DNA of 64,000 nt from Dysidea avara (GCF_963678975.1 NC_089275.1:33119116-33183115), one strand, 5' to 3'; counted from the stretch's first letter, positions 22,321-32,465 are shown. A program made the numbers and translations. Notes: generated by a model from the letters alone, not told the origin.

Positions 22321-23651
22321 TATGGTTGGTGATGGGTAGTTATTGTCATTGCCAGCAGGTGGTGATGTTTTTTTTTTTTTTTTTTTTTTTGGTCTTCACC
22401 TTACAACTTGGGTCAAGGGCCCCACTTTAACTCTTTGCCCTGGGCCCCTTAATTTCTCTGGGCGGCCCTGGCAACAAACACTAGAATTGCGTGTATTTAT
22501 ATGGCTTCTCGTAGCGTAGCACTTGTTGCAGAGTAAACAATAAGCCAGAGCATAAAGAATCTAGCCGATCCGATTATCGGTACACCTCTAGTTATGGGTT
22601 ACCATATATATGCAATTTGAAAAGGCTATAAGACCCCTTTTTGCAGACCGGGTCACATATATATATAAATCACCATCTAGCACTGTTCAGAATTCAGCAT
22701 TACAATCACCCTGGGCTTAAAGGCACCCCCCTGCATCGATGCAAGTATAGTTTGAAGGTGAGCAGTTTGTTGTCTTGCGCGGAATTGCAAAATAAGGTTC
22801 AAGGTTTAGCATAATCTTTTTAAAAGTGGAGACTAGCATGTGATAGCAGCCTTGCATGGCTTCACACTTACCTGTTGTTATATTCTGGTGTATTCCATTT
22901 TATAGCAGCTTCAGTGATTGTAATTTTGATCAGAAACTATTTTATAATTTCTCTTTGTAGCTAGTATAGTGATTACATTGTGTTATATAATAATAATCAT
23001 CCTTAGTGCTTACAATGTGACAAATATAGCTGAGCAGTGTCTAAACAAATCTATTTCAAAAATAATGTTGCTCTTACATTGTGTTATCTGATTGTTTCCG
23101 AAGTATGTGTTAATTGTGACTTGTGATGCCAGTGCTTACCATGTTGTAAAATATTACTAATTTTTCTAGCTAGTTATCCCTTAAAATGCATTAGGTACCT
23201 TTTCTAGCTAGTTATCCCTTGAAATGCAATAGGTACCTGTGTATACTTAGTGTTACTCATTACACACAGTTTTATTTGTGAATCACTTGCTTTATTCATG
23301 TAATATTCTGAGTGGTCAGTCTACAAAGAAGTGGTCACTTTTGAGAGGTTTTACCTAGTTCATATGCTGTTCTCCATAAATAGATATGTGGTGAAAATGT
23401 CATGTCATTATTAGTTTCCTATCTAGATTTAAGACACTTTGAATATTGTGTTTGGTGGCATGCAATATACATAAAAAGCATTGAAAATGCTGTACACAAA
23501 AATCATCACACTGTCAACTTCTTTTCCTTATATGTTTTGATAGGAACCACTGATTGAGGTGGGGTTTGTACTAAAATGACCCTGAAAAAAAGCACAATAT
23601 TTGTCATACCGGAATGTTAATTATTTAATTTAGTTGGAAATCTCTACTTAA

Positions 23652-23996
23652 AGTAGTAGAGTAACTCATCTACTTTCTAAATATCCCTGGTTTATTAAAT
23701 CAAATCCTTTTAATCACGAATTACAAATCAAATAAAATGAGACGTCACTGGAGTAATAATCGCACTATGAATTTAAGTATACGGAAGTAAACGGTGTTTG
23801 TAAAAGTATACGGTGAACATTTCCCGTATACGTGTCTCAAACAACGTATACTTAATCAAGTTTCCGTATACTTAAGTTTATGGTGCGATTATTACTCCAG
23901 TGACGTCTCATTTTATTTAATTTGTAATTCGTGATTAAAAGGATTTGATTTAATAAACTAGGGATATTTAGAAAGTAGATGAGTTACTCTACTACT
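23652..23996. mobile_element. TTAA-flanked MITE with ~120-bp inverted repeats
   Basis: 345 bp, nearly symmetrical. Outer ends AGTAGTAGAGTAAC, flanked by TTAA at 23648-23651 and 23997-24000, as for piggyBac or Kolobok elements. The arms include GAGACGTCACTGGAGTAATA. The centre is rich in GTATACG. It lies 3 bp outside the right end of copy A. Confidence 0.85.
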
Positions 23997-24104
23997 TTAA
24001 GGTAGAAAACTGTTGATTGAATGCAAGTCTGATATGTAGACGGTGAGTGTCCGTGAATCGACTGTTTTTCCTATTATACGTATTAATCGGAAATGACTTT
24101 GCAG

Positions 24105-24254
24105 GACTGCTGCCACCAGACAAAGAAGTCGAAAAAGCTGATACTTGGTGCCCAAAGCCCCACAGCCTTGAACTATCTAAAGACATGAGTTGTTCAAAAA
24201 TTCCTGTTGTAGCTCGAGTAATTGCGTCCGATTTTGGAGCCCGTTCCATATTAG
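24105..24254 (+). CDS. Single exon of an unrecognised protein
   Basis: A 150-nt segment bounded by an acceptor (ACTTTGCAG) and a consensus donor (GTGAGT). In phase it reads LLPPDKEVEKADTWCPKPH, then LELSKDMSCSKIPVVARVIA and SDFGARSIL. No family is recognised. Flanking exons were not found with confidence: the left side is the TTAA MITE, and to the right lies a 487-bp MITE. A decayed inverted duplicate is at 8616-8767. It could belong to a real host gene broken by the transposon nest, or to a captured fragment. Confidence 0.45.
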
Positions 24255-24419
24255 GTGAGTTCCTCTACGTCTTTTACAACCTACAACGCAGCAAGAATTC
24301 ACCATTATCACTGAGATTACCACTGAGACTCGTCTGTATCGCAATTACTATAGGTATAAACCTACAACTACGGGTATTTATAGCATTACGCGTGCCTCTT
24401 TGCCTTCGAAGATGGCGTA

Positions 24420-24906
24420 TAGACGGGTTGCCTTTTTAAGGCGTGGTCGTTTTACCGTAAATTTTCCACATACTTTCCGAATTCGCTAAGTCAAAAATGT
24501 ATTACGGCTAATGGAGAAAATGAACGTTTCGGTTAACTTTAGCAAGCAAGAGTTAGCCAGCCTTCAGAACAGAAAGTATGTTATAGAGAAAGGTTCGAGC
24601 TATAACATATCCAGCGTGTAAGGTGAAGGCTGAACGAGAAGATGCTTTTCTCTCAATCTCGGGTTTTGGGATAGCGATAAAACTCGCTGAAAACATTATT
24701 TGTAAGACTTTGCTACTACTTAGAATGATAGACTGGATGATTTTAACTCACCTTTTACCTTTGAAGAATCAAAAACGTTTGTCAAACTATTTTTAAAAAT
24801 GGGTTTTTTGTTGACTTCTTGACCAACATTGTAATCATGCGTAAAACGGAAAGTCGCGTTTTCTCGCGTTACACAAGGGACACGCCCTAAATAGGCAACC
24901 CGTCTA
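24420..24906. mobile_element. TA-flanked MITE, TIR TAGACGGGTTGCCT
   Basis: 487 bp with inverted ends TAGACGGGTTGCCTTTTTAA and TAGACGGGTTGCCTATTTAG, TA on both sides (24418-24419 and 24907-24908). No transposase. It ends only 42 bp before the start codon of the 24949 gene, so it may supply that gene's promoter region. Confidence 0.8.
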
Positions 24907-24948
24907 TAGCAACAGTAACCAGGACACACCCTCGTTTGCAAAACCTCT

Positions 24949-25914
24949 ATGATGATGACACAAACAAACCAACAAGAGAATTTGGATTTTGAAAGTTTGG
25001 CCAAAGACTTCCTGAAGGCTAACGGAAATCTGGGGTACACGCAGCTTCAGGCTGAGGTAGGGAATTTATTGGACGATCGCAATCACACTAAGGAAAAACT
25101 GAACAAAGCAGTTACTCGATTCAATCGTTTCTACAAGGGGTTTACTTTTGTAAAATGTGTATTTAGTGGTGTTGGAATCATTGCAAAAGTCAGCATAGCC
25201 GTACTAGTATACCACTGGACACCTAAGACAGAGTCAGCCAGAAAAACGTCCAGTGATTCAAATTGGGATGCCACAATGATAGGAGTTGCAGTTGCCGCAT
25301 GGGCTGGTGTGGTTGTTTGCGGAACTGTGTGGCGTATAGCCCATAATGATCACTGCAAGTTACAAGTAAAGGATGCCATGAACGCCATTAGAAAAGGCGA
25401 TGCGTCTATGAAAGCCAGGCTGAGTGAATTCAAGGATCCAAACATACTAAATACCTTGTTGATTACTAGGGAAGAAAGAATAGATGTGAAGTATGTTCCA
25501 AATGAGGAATTTTTAATAAGATTATTTAAATATTTAACCAATCCTACAATGTCATCTGTGATTGCTGCGAATCCAATAGGTGGTGTTGCCACGTGGGTCA
25601 TGAAACGAACAGTTACTGTCCCCGCAGAGCCTGAAATTGTAGAGCGTAATTCTCATGGACCAATTGCTACAACATGGCAATTTATAACTGGATCAGTGAC
25701 AAAATTGGTTTCCAAAAATGTAATCCCACCCATTATGGCATTCTTTGTAACGTTTGATGTTATCGAACTGGTCAATGCCTGCAGTATACTTCTTAGTAGA
25801 AGTGAACGGTCAGAGTCAACAGTTATTAAAGATTACATTAAAACACTAGATAAAGAAATAGACAGACTTCAAAAATTCAGAGATGCCATAACTGATCATA
25901 TCGCAAGAAAATAG
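24949..25914 (+). CDS. Uncharacterised membrane protein, 321 aa
   Basis: The only intact long gene in the window, in one uninterrupted exon. The start is the first of three Met codons, 42 bp after a MITE. Residues 1-60 are hydrophilic with a helical segment. Three hydrophobic segments follow at about 68-90 (FVKCVFSGVGIIAKVSIAVL), 106-128 (ATMIGVAVAAWAGVVVCGTV) and 262-284 (IPPIMAFFVTFDVIELVNAC). A possible coiled coil closes the protein (about 292-315, IKTLDKEIDRLQKFRDAI). There is no signal peptide. The C-terminal hydrophobic hairpin followed by a coiled coil loosely recalls apolipoprotein L-like proteins, but I cannot support that by a motif. It probably acts at a membrane. It carries no lesion, unlike the transposon genes around it, so it may be a functional host gene. 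Confidence 0.7.
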   Translation: MMMTQTNQQENLDFESLAKDFLKANGNLGYTQLQAEVGNLLDDRNHTKEKLNKAVTRFNRFYKGFTFVKCVFSGVGIIAKVSIAVLVYHWTPKTESARKTSSDSNWDATMIGVAVAAWAGVVVCGTVWRIAHNDHCKLQVKDAMNAIRKGDASMKARLSEFKDPNILNTLLITREERIDVKYVPNEEFLIRLFKYLTNPTMSSVIAANPIGGVATWVMKRTVTVPAEPEIVERNSHGPIATTWQFITGSVTKLVSKNVIPPIMAFFVTFDVIELVNACSILLSRSERSESTVIKDYIKTLDKEIDRLQKFRDAITDHIARK

Positions 25915-26969
25915 GCACTGATTTAGCCGTATAGTTGAACCTCTTGTTACCTTATACATGTATACAGAAGGTCATTATAATAGTAACAGTAGTAGCTCAG
26001 TCATATTATATAAAGTGCTATACATACATAATTCATATAATGCATACAGTTATGCTACACGAATACAGTTATTATATGAAGTACTAACGTTGTACATTTT
26101 TGTGCTGTATATTATCATGATTGTCCAAACAGCTAAGTAAATTGTGTGATAAAGACAGTAGTGCCAGTACAGAAGGATTTCTGACTTACTATAGTGGTGT
26201 CTGGGGCATACTTCCCCAGGGAAATTTAAAATGTAAGTGTGCCATAATTGAATCTGGAAGCAATTATTGAAGTAACTAGCAAGTTGAAGGGGCAAAATAA
26301 TAAGAAGTACATATTATATATATATATATTTATATATATATATATAATTACATACATGCAAACTCAAAGTTACATACACTTATGTGTTGTACATCTTAAG
26401 TTTGACTAAAAGTAACTCAAGACTGATTTTAATCTTAAGATAGTCATTTCAAAATTTTTCTTGGTCTACTGTTTGATTAAAAATTGCCTTACAATCCAAC
26501 TAGTTTTAATTTATTTCTTACAGTCCACTATAAAATAGGATTACCTTAAAATCTGGCTATAAAACAAGGCTTATACTTTTCTGTAGTGCAGGCTGGCTGT
26601 TCTGGTGAAGTTTTGCAACTAGTCCAATCACCATGCATTTACAACTATAACCAAAAGTCATTTACAACTACACAACTAGCCCCCTTTTTAGCCCCCACCA
26701 CATTTGCCCTACCATCACAGTTCTTTCCCGACCATCAAGTCCTGTCATACCATGACAAAAACTATAGCAGTGCGCAAACAGTTCTTGACAACATATACTA
26801 TATTAAAGTACACATGTACCACATTGTAGAACCAATACCACCAGAGTGATAATTATCAGATGATCTATTTAGGGGAAATCTCTTGGAAAGTCCCTGAAAC
26901 ATCTAAAGTAGACTTTATGTATGTATATATATATATATATTTTTAAGGTTAATAAAAAGATAATAATAT
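25915..26969. other. Non-coding, with AT microsatellites
   Basis: AT-rich sequence downstream of the membrane-protein gene, including its presumed 3' UTR. (TA)n runs lie near 26317-26346 and 26924-26941. An 87-residue frame at 26586-26849 (TTQLAPFLAPTTFALPSQFF) has no recognised motif and is not called as a gene. Confidence 0.6.
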
Positions 26970-26972
26970 AAA

Positions 26973-27469
26973 TCAATAATAAATGCTTAAACAGTAGGCA
27001 GAGAGGCAAACGCTGCCCAATCCTAGGATTGTTGCCATTACAGAAGCAGCATTGTCATATTGAACATCAATGGCAACCTTCTGAATCAAAAATTGGGTGG
27101 CCCTATTATCACCAGACTGTTTCATTACCTGGGAACTAATGAGCATGCACATGATCCCCAAGCACCTAGGGTCTCAACACATGAAGGAGAGAAGTGAAAT
27201 GATAGAAGCAGAGAAGAATACTTTCTGAACTTAGCTGACTCTGCAGAGTTTGCCAGCCGGCTGGCACCACTTGCAGAAGTAGTAAGATAAATTAGATGGG
27301 GCCAGGGTCTCTGAACAGGTAAAATCCCAGAGCAAGGGTAAACCCCGTGACCAAGGAATCAATGACAAGCCATCTGGCCTCTTACCATCATTGCGACAAA
27401 CACTGACTGGCTCCAAAACAGCAGGTACACCTCCAGACACCAGAGCACGACAAATAGTTTCATTCACCA
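26973..27469 (-). pseudogene. 'RPDG' repeat-encoded protein, C-terminal part
   Basis: Minus-strand frame reading NETICRALVSGGVPAVLEPV, CRNDGKRPDGLSLIPW, LLWDFTCSETLAPSNL and, after a frame change, FLIQKVAIDVQYDNAAS. These blocks match a multi-copy invertebrate protein that usually accompanies retroelement reverse transcriptases (pattern GTHGLSC...KRPDG...PW...WD.T). Its function is unclear to me. The PDG...W-D spacing could be a nuclease core, which is speculation. The gene is cut at VV/NE by the gypsy element at 27470-38920, and the upstream part resumes at 38921. Confidence 0.6.
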
Positions 27470-27586
27470 TGTATCATTATAATCAATTGGATTAAAAATC
27501 ATACACACACGCCATATACACACATGAGCACACATCAGTATATACATACGTGACCTATTACATAATCACTATGCGCTACTACTACA
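27470..27586 (-). repeat. Gypsy 3' LTR, 117 bp
   Basis: Aligns with the start of the right LTR at 31561-31635 (two differences in the first 75 bases) and then with its scattered remainder. It begins TGTATCATTA and ends CTACTACTACA on the plus strand. Confidence 0.85.
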
Positions 27587-27597
27587 TCTCCCTTATG
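27587..27597 (-). promoter_or_regulatory. Polypurine tract
   Basis: On the minus strand ATAAGGGAGA lies immediately before the 3' LTR, the expected plus-strand primer site for reverse transcription. Confidence 0.7.
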
Positions 27598-27608
27598 GGA
27601 AAGGTCAG

Positions 27609-28160
27609 TTAGTTCCAGTGGGAATCTTCCAGAAGCCTAGAGGGAGGCTTTAAAACTCTACCACTTCTAGTAATTGTTGTATCAGACTGAGATCTGACAG
27701 AGTCTCCACTGGAGGATTGTTCTATTTCGGCCGAAGTGTCACTAACTGGAGTTTCAGGTAAAGAATTCAAGTGTCTACAATTTCGTCTCAACATTCCTGA
27801 GTCTGTCACAACTTGATAAGATCATGGTGTAGATGATTGTACAACAGTACCTTCTGTTTGTTGATTAGTAATCCACACACGGTCTTCTGGGAACAAGGGA
27901 CTTAACTCTCTGGTTCTGTGGTGATTATTATAATTTGACCTTAGTCGGTCCTGTCTTCTCTTTTCTTTTTCCTTTAGAGCAGAGTAGTCAGGAATAAATG
28001 GTTTCAATTGTGAGGGAGAAATGGGAACTGATGAATGTAATTGTCTGTTCATAAAGAGTTCTGCTGGGCTGTAACCGCATTCGATTGGAGTGCTTCTACA
28101 TGCAAGTAGTGCTGCATAGGGGTCTTCAGACTTACTGAGAAGATTCTTAATAGTGTGGAC
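27609..28160 (-). pseudogene. Gypsy integrase C-terminal region
   Basis: Two frames that follow the integrase core. First ELFMNRQLHSSVPISPSQLK, EKEKRRQDRLRSNYN and FPEDRVWITNQ, a pattern typical of the integrase C-terminal domain (LF.NR.LRS, then a basic stretch, then a beta barrel). Then VTDSGMLRRNCRHL and TTITRSGRVLKPPSRL, ending at a stop about 20 bases from the polypurine tract. A frameshift at about 27815-27825 separates the two parts. No chromodomain was seen. Confidence 0.75.
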
Positions 28161-28163
28161 AGC

Positions 28164-28883
28164 TCACTCGGCTTCTCCAATGCTCTGAGGAAATCTCGGG
28201 CTACTTGTGGTATGGACAAACTGATACCTCTTTGAAAAATTGGAAAATTCTGTAGATGAATATTGAGGCCCGTTGTCTGAAAACAATTGCTGTGGGATAC
28301 CATGTCTGGCAAATATCGACTTGAGATGACAAATCACTTCTTCAGAAGTCTCATTTCTTAGCTTGCTGATTTCAATAAACTTGGAGAAATAGCCTATCAC
28401 TAACAAGTACGTATCTCCTTTCCATTTAAACAAACCAGAAGCAACTTTTTGCCATGGTAGTGCTGGATGAGTAGATGGTATTAATGGTTCGGCAGGTTGG
28501 TTTTGGAACTCACAGCAAATAGGACAGCCATGAACAAGGTTCTCTAGTTGAGTACTGAGACCTGGCCACCATACAGACACTTTGGCTTTCTCATGACACT
28601 TTGAAATACCTTGGTGGCCTGTGTGCAACTTCTCTAGGATATCTGATCTAAGTTGTGCAGGTATGATGATTCTACTGCCTCTCATTAGCAAGTCATCCTG
28701 AAACGAAATTTCACCCGCAACAGGATAATAAGGTTTTACTATACCTGGTACATGTCTTTTATCCGGCCATCCATCTTTGCAGTATTTTACAAGCTGTTGA
28801 CAAACTTCATCTTTGAGTTGGAATTGTTTGGTTTGATGAATACGTTGATCTGATGCTGGTAAATTCTCACACACTAAATTCAC
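28164..28883 (-). pseudogene. Gypsy integrase (zinc-binding and catalytic core)
   Basis: 239 residues. The H2C2 zinc finger appears as HTGHQGISKCHEKAK, VWWPGL and CPICCEF. The rve catalytic core follows with ALPWQKVASGLFKWKG, where the family has D in GxDLF (here GLF, apparently mutated or shifted), then LVIGYFSKFIEI, a second Asp in FSDNGPQYSS, and PRFPQSIGEAE carrying the catalytic Glu region. It acts in insertion of retrotransposon DNA. Loss of the first Asp suggests it is inactive. Confidence 0.8.
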
Positions 28884-29998
28884 GTAAGCTGTAACTTCTT
28901 GATTGAACTGTTCATCAGTGAATGAAGAAGCCCTAACTGGTGCTTGAGATAAAGTATCAGCAGTTGAAAGGTCTTTGCCAGGTACATGTGAGATCGTAAA
29001 TTGAAATCACATTAGTTGCATCTTGAATCTCTGAACACGGATTGGTAAATCGTCAAGATGTTTGGAACTCAACAGTGGAATGAGGGGTTTGTGGTCAGTT
29101 TGAACATGGAAGGTCTTGCCAAGTAAATAGTCGCTGAATCATTCACAGGACCAAGTGATAGCCAGTGCTTCCTTCTCAATCTGTGCGTACTTTTGTTCAG
29201 TAGGTGTAAGTGCTCTCGATACATACGCAACTGGCTGCCATGTTCCGGAAGGTTGTTTCTGAAGTAGGACTCCTCCTAATCCGAATGCTGAGGCATCAGC
29301 GAATGCAATGGTATCACGGTCTGGACTATACAGTGCTAGTACTGGACTGGAACTCTGCAATTTTGTCACTGCAGTAAATGCTTGCTCTTGAGGTGTATCC
29401 CATACCCAAGAATTCTTTGAGCTGAGCAGATCACGTAGAGGTTTGGTGACTTCTGCTAAACTGGGAGTAAATTTACCTAGTTGGTTTGCCATGCCCAGGA
29501 ATCGTCGTACTTCTGAAGGAGAGGTGGGACTTTTCATCAATTGGACTGCTTCCACCTTCTGTGGGTCAGGGAGTATCCCAGCACTATCGACAAGTTGACC
29601 CAAAAATCTGACACTCTGTGTCGAAAACTGCATTTCTCCTTATTGAGTGTAACTTTGGCTTGCTTTAGACGTTCTAATACAGCAGTCAATCTTTTATCAT
29701 GTTCATCTTGGTCTTGGCCATAGACAAGAATGTCGTCCATCATACATACCACACCACTCAGATCGTGCAATAACTCACTGATTCTCTTTTGGAAGGATTT
29801 GGGAGCAGAAGTAATTCCAAATGGAAGTCCGTTAAAGCAGAATCTTCCAAATGGAGTAATAAATGTAGTAAGTAAAGCTGATTCTTTCTGTAATGCTATC
29901 TACCAAAACCCCGAATTTGCGTTAAGTTTGGAGAATACTTTTGCTTCGCCTAACTGAGCAAGGATGTATTCCAGATGGTATGGGGTGTTGTTCCCTTA
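28884..29998 (-). pseudogene. Gypsy reverse transcriptase and RNase H
   Basis: The RT palm motif reads DLSGVVCMMDDILVYGQDQ (the YMDD-type motif as MMDD). It is followed by the thumb region (LKQAKVTLNKEKCSF) and, after a frameshift near 29610, by VRFLGQLVDSAGILPDPQK, VRRFLGMANQLGKF and the RNase H start FADASAFGLGGVLLQKQ with RALTPTEQKYAQIEKEALAI. The remaining RNase H to about 28900 is in broken frames (HKPLIPLLSS). Upstream, 29770-30000 holds RT fingers in several frames. The gene is clearly decayed. Confidence 0.8.
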
Positions 29999-29999
29999 G

Positions 30000-30979
30000 G
30001 ACACTTTCATTTAACTTGGTGAGATCAACACAAATATGTTTCTGCCATCTGGTTTTGGTACTACGACCATAGCTGTGCACCATTCGGTTGGTATGTCAAC
30101 TTTTGATATAACCCCAGATTTCTCCATTCTCTCTAGCTCACTTTTGACTTTTGGCAGAAGAGGAAGGGCAACTCTTCTAGGCATTGTAATAGTGAATGGT
30201 CTGGCATTGTCACTCAGGCGGATTGTATACTCACCTGGTAAGGAGCCTAAGCCTTCGAAGAGTTCAGGAAATTTGGCTGGAATATCTAATGTTATGTTAT
30301 TGACTCTGGACACTAGTTCAAGTGCCTCAATTGCTGGAAGCCCAATAAGTGCTTTGTGCAAGTCATGGATTACAAACACTTCTTGTTCCACTACTATGTT
30401 GTTATATTGCATAACACCAGTAAACTGACCACATACCTCAAGGGTCTTCTGGCATGGTCCACTCAAGGATCGACTACAGTGCTGCAACTCTACTCCATTT
30501 AATTTCTTGAAAATTGATTCAGGGATAACGGTTACATCAGCTCCCATGTCTATTTTGAAGTTAACATCATGGTTATTGAGAGATACTGTGACAGAACATG
30601 TAGGTTTGTTGGCAGTATTAGTTTCAACTGCTCCAAGGAAGTCATCAACACTGTCTTCTGTAGGACTAGTTGACTCAATCACGTTAACTCCTTTGGAATG
30701 ACACACTACTTGGTAGTGACCTTTCATAGAACATTTCTGACAGACAGCTTCTCGTGCCGGACATTGTTGTCGACTGTGCAGTGGTGATTTTCCACATCTG
30801 GTACAAGTGTCCTTATGCACTGTTTGTGGCTGCTTAGGATTATCAATTGGTGGGGGTTGAGGATGTGTACTCTTCCTTACTTGTGATTTTTTGTACACTA
30901 CTCTGTCTATGTTCGGAGACTGATCTGGACCTCGTATCACTGACTGTTGACGTTTCACTGCTTCACTGACAGGTAACAA
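30000..30979 (-). pseudogene. Gypsy protease and start of RT, with zinc knuckle
   Basis: 322-residue frame. Zinc knuckles: CTRCGKSPLHSRQQCP and CQKCSMKGHYQVVC. The aspartic protease motif is FKIDMGADVTVIP, where the family has D-T/S-G, so the catalytic triplet is altered to DMG and probably inactive. Later IEALELVSR and the RT N-terminus LPLLPKVKSELERMEKSGVI, TEWCTAMVVVPKPDG. A frame change near 30020 separates it from the rest of RT. Confidence 0.82.
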
Positions 30980-31463
30980 TTACTGCTCGCTTCAAAGTAA
31001 GCTCTGGGTCAAGTTGAAGTTTCATGGATACTTGCATGTCACGCAAGCCCACTACTAAGCGGTCTCGAATCATTTCCTCTCGAAGTGGTCCATAAGAACA
31101 GTTTTCAGCAAGTGTGTGTAAGGCTGTCACAAACTGGTCGACTGTCTCGCCATCTTGTTGGCGCCGGATATTGAATTTGGCGCGCTCGTGTATCACGTTT
31201 CTCCCCCTTGCAAAATGTTCGTCAAACTTTGTCTTTACTGGTTCGTATTTCTTTTTGTTGTCGTCACTCAGATCCATTGAACTCAATATGTCGTCTGCGG
31301 CATCGCCCATCGAATAAATAAGAGTGTTAACTTGCTTTGCCTCGTCTTTCGAGTGCAGTCCTGAAGCTTGACGGAAGCGTTCGAACTTACGAATCCATCG
31401 AGGCCACTCTTCGGGACGGTCAAAGTTGAAATTCTCTGGTGCGACAATCTGAAATGATGCCAT
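30963..31463 (-). CDS. Gypsy gag (capsid-like) protein, N-terminal part
   Basis: 166 residues starting MASFQIVAPENFNFDRPEEW, with PRWIRKFERFRQASGL, INTLIYSMG-like VNTLIYSMGDAADDIL, DEHFARGRNVIHERAKFNIR and GETVDQFVTALHTLAENC, which is the gag fold of invertebrate gypsy elements. It overlaps the zinc-knuckle/protease frame by 17 bases in another frame, so gag was either continuous with it or joined by frameshifting. Confidence 0.8.
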   Translation of the reverse strand: MASFQIVAPENFNFDRPEEWPRWIRKFERFRQASGLHSKDEAKQVNTLIYSMGDAADDILSSMDLSDDNKKKYEPVKTKFDEHFARGRNVIHERAKFNIRRQQDGETVDQFVTALHTLAENCSYGPLREEMIRDRLVVGLRDMQVSMKLQLDPELTLKRAVIVTCQ

Positions 31464-31542
31464 GTCAAGTTCGTCGGTGTTTAATCTTTCTACAGTTCAC
31501 GATGATAAAAATATCACTTAGTTCTCTTAGTTCCTTGAAGAA

Positions 31543-31560
31543 ATCCCACTCGTTTCACCA
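31543..31560 (-). promoter_or_regulatory. Primer-binding site
   Basis: On the minus strand TGGTGAAACGAGTGGGAT begins directly after the 5' LTR. TGG at this position pairs with a tRNA CCA end. The priming tRNA is not identified. Confidence 0.55.
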
Positions 31561-31886
31561 TGTATCATTAGAATCAATTGGATTAAAAATCATACACGCA
31601 CGCCATATACACACATGAGCACACATCAGTATATATGTTCTATACCATATGCGTATTTTGTACCATACGCGTATTGTACATACCATATGCGTATACGCGT
31701 ACGGTACAACCATACGCGTATGGTACGGAGAATCGTACCATCTGAGTATAGCTAACCTGGTATGCGTATAATATCAAGCAGAAGGTTTTTGCACTGCCGT
31801 ACCTATTGACTACGCCTGATGGCACTCTGCTTTCATTTCTGTTCGGGGAACAGGGAGGGGGGAGGAACTAGTCTTTCTGTTCTGTG

Positions 31887-31916
31887 AAGATCGAGATACT
31901 CTAATAGAGCAATCAT
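31887..31916 (-). repeat. Dispersed motif TACTCTAATAGAGCA
   Basis: One copy of the motif GATCGAGATACTCTAATAGA followed by GCAATCA, also found at about 15073, 17168, 21440, 43858 and 46507. See findings. Confidence 0.7.
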
Positions 31917-32003
31917 GATTATTATATAATTGCAAGACCTCCCACAGCGAGTATAAATGCAATATACAAATCAAAATATATAGCTACAGCTAACTAATTA
32001 CAA

Positions 32004-32144
32004 TTTTACAGTTCATTTATAAGAAGGTTGTTAAACACGGTGATAGATGAAGCTTCAAAAGTCTCTGGTTGCAAGTTGTTCCATATAGCAGTGGAAGGAA
32101 AGAAGCTGAATTTCTATGTGTCAATTCTAGTGAATGGCAGGGTA
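32004..32144 (-). pseudogene. LINE ORF2 C-terminal fragment
   Basis: Minus-strand translation LTLPFTRIDT, a stop, then KFSFFPSTAIWNNLQPETFE and FNNLLINEL stop. The pattern R.D..K.SFFP..IWN.L is the characteristic C-terminus of CR1/Jockey-like LINE ORF2 proteins. Confidence 0.75.
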
Positions 32145-32226
32145 AGTTGATCTGATTATAGCTATTCTATTCTCTAGAGCTATATATATAAGTGATGAAA
32201 CTGACATCTTGATTTAGGACAATATA

Positions 32227-32465
32227 TGTGATCGAATTTGACAAAACAAGGCTTCCACACACATCCAATTTTCTGACTTTAACCAGCTGTAACTTGACTA
32301 CGCAGCAAGCTATTAGCCTAAAATTTTCACAAAGTCCTTTCATAACATAGTACAATACTATGTCAAAATTTGAGACTAATGGCATACTCCTACATTGTGT
32401 TATGGTACCTCAAAGTCAAAAAAATGGATGTGTGTGGAAGCCTTGTTTTGTCAAATTCGGTCACA
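32227..32465. mobile_element. TA-flanked MITE, TIR TGTGATCGAATTTGAC
   Basis: 239 bp, inverted ends TGTGAYCGAATTTGACAAAA extending through CAAGGCTTCCACACACATCCA-like sequence, TA at 32225-32226 and 32466-32467. Same TIR family as the TGTGACC elements elsewhere. Confidence 0.85.

Larger units (their letters stand above)
17064..22470. mobile_element. hAT-type element carrying a satellite unit
   Basis: Ends TAGGGCCGCCCA and CAGGGCCGCCCA (inverted), flanked by an 8-bp duplication, GCAACAAA, at 17056-17063 and 22471-22478. CAGGG-type ends plus an 8-bp duplication are diagnostic for hAT. No transposase is present. The hAT-specific parts are about 17064-17267 and 22321-22470, GC-rich near both ends, with a run of about 26 T at 22366-22391. 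Two TACTCTAATAGAGCAGTCA motifs lie at 17168-17222. Confidence 0.85.
16645..22588. mobile_element. TA-flanked element, TIR GAGGTGTACCGATA
   Basis: A 14-bp perfect TIR, GAGGTGTACCGATA, with TA at 16643-16644 and 22589-22590. The sequence next to each end continues with CGATATCCGATA-like text typical of palindromic subterminal repeats. It is itself split by the hAT element at 17064-22470. Confidence 0.8.
16464..22658. mobile_element. 6.2-kb TA-flanked element, TIR TGTGACCCGGTCTGC
   Basis: Left end TGTGACCCGGTCTGCGAAAA, right end its inverted copy with one mismatch, both followed inward by GGGGTCTTATAGCC; TA on each side. Its own sequence is only about 250 bp (16464-16642 and 22591-22658). The rest is a later insertion (16645-22588). 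The TIR resembles the TGTGACCGG MITEs at 17756, 32227 and 33047. About 200 bases at 16262-16463 are present in copy A but not in copy B and are unassigned. Confidence 0.8.
8876..23644 (+). mobile_element. Copy A of a TA-flanked element, inflated by nested insertions
   Basis: Outer element with ends GCGATTTCCAACC and, inverted, GAGATTTCCAACT, each flanked by TA. Its own sequence is the fragments 8876-9005, 10699-10836, 16100-16260 and about 22680-23644. These align piece by piece with the reverse complement of copy B (36060-38910). Everything else inside is inserted. Copy B lacks these insertions, so it is the empty-site reference. The right-hand 960 bases (22680-23644) are non-coding in both copies. 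Confidence 0.8.

Noticed and set aside
30036-30428. Plus-strand 130-residue frame in the gypsy region
   Set aside because: It is the antisense shadow of the protease/RT gene, which has clear family motifs on the minus strand.
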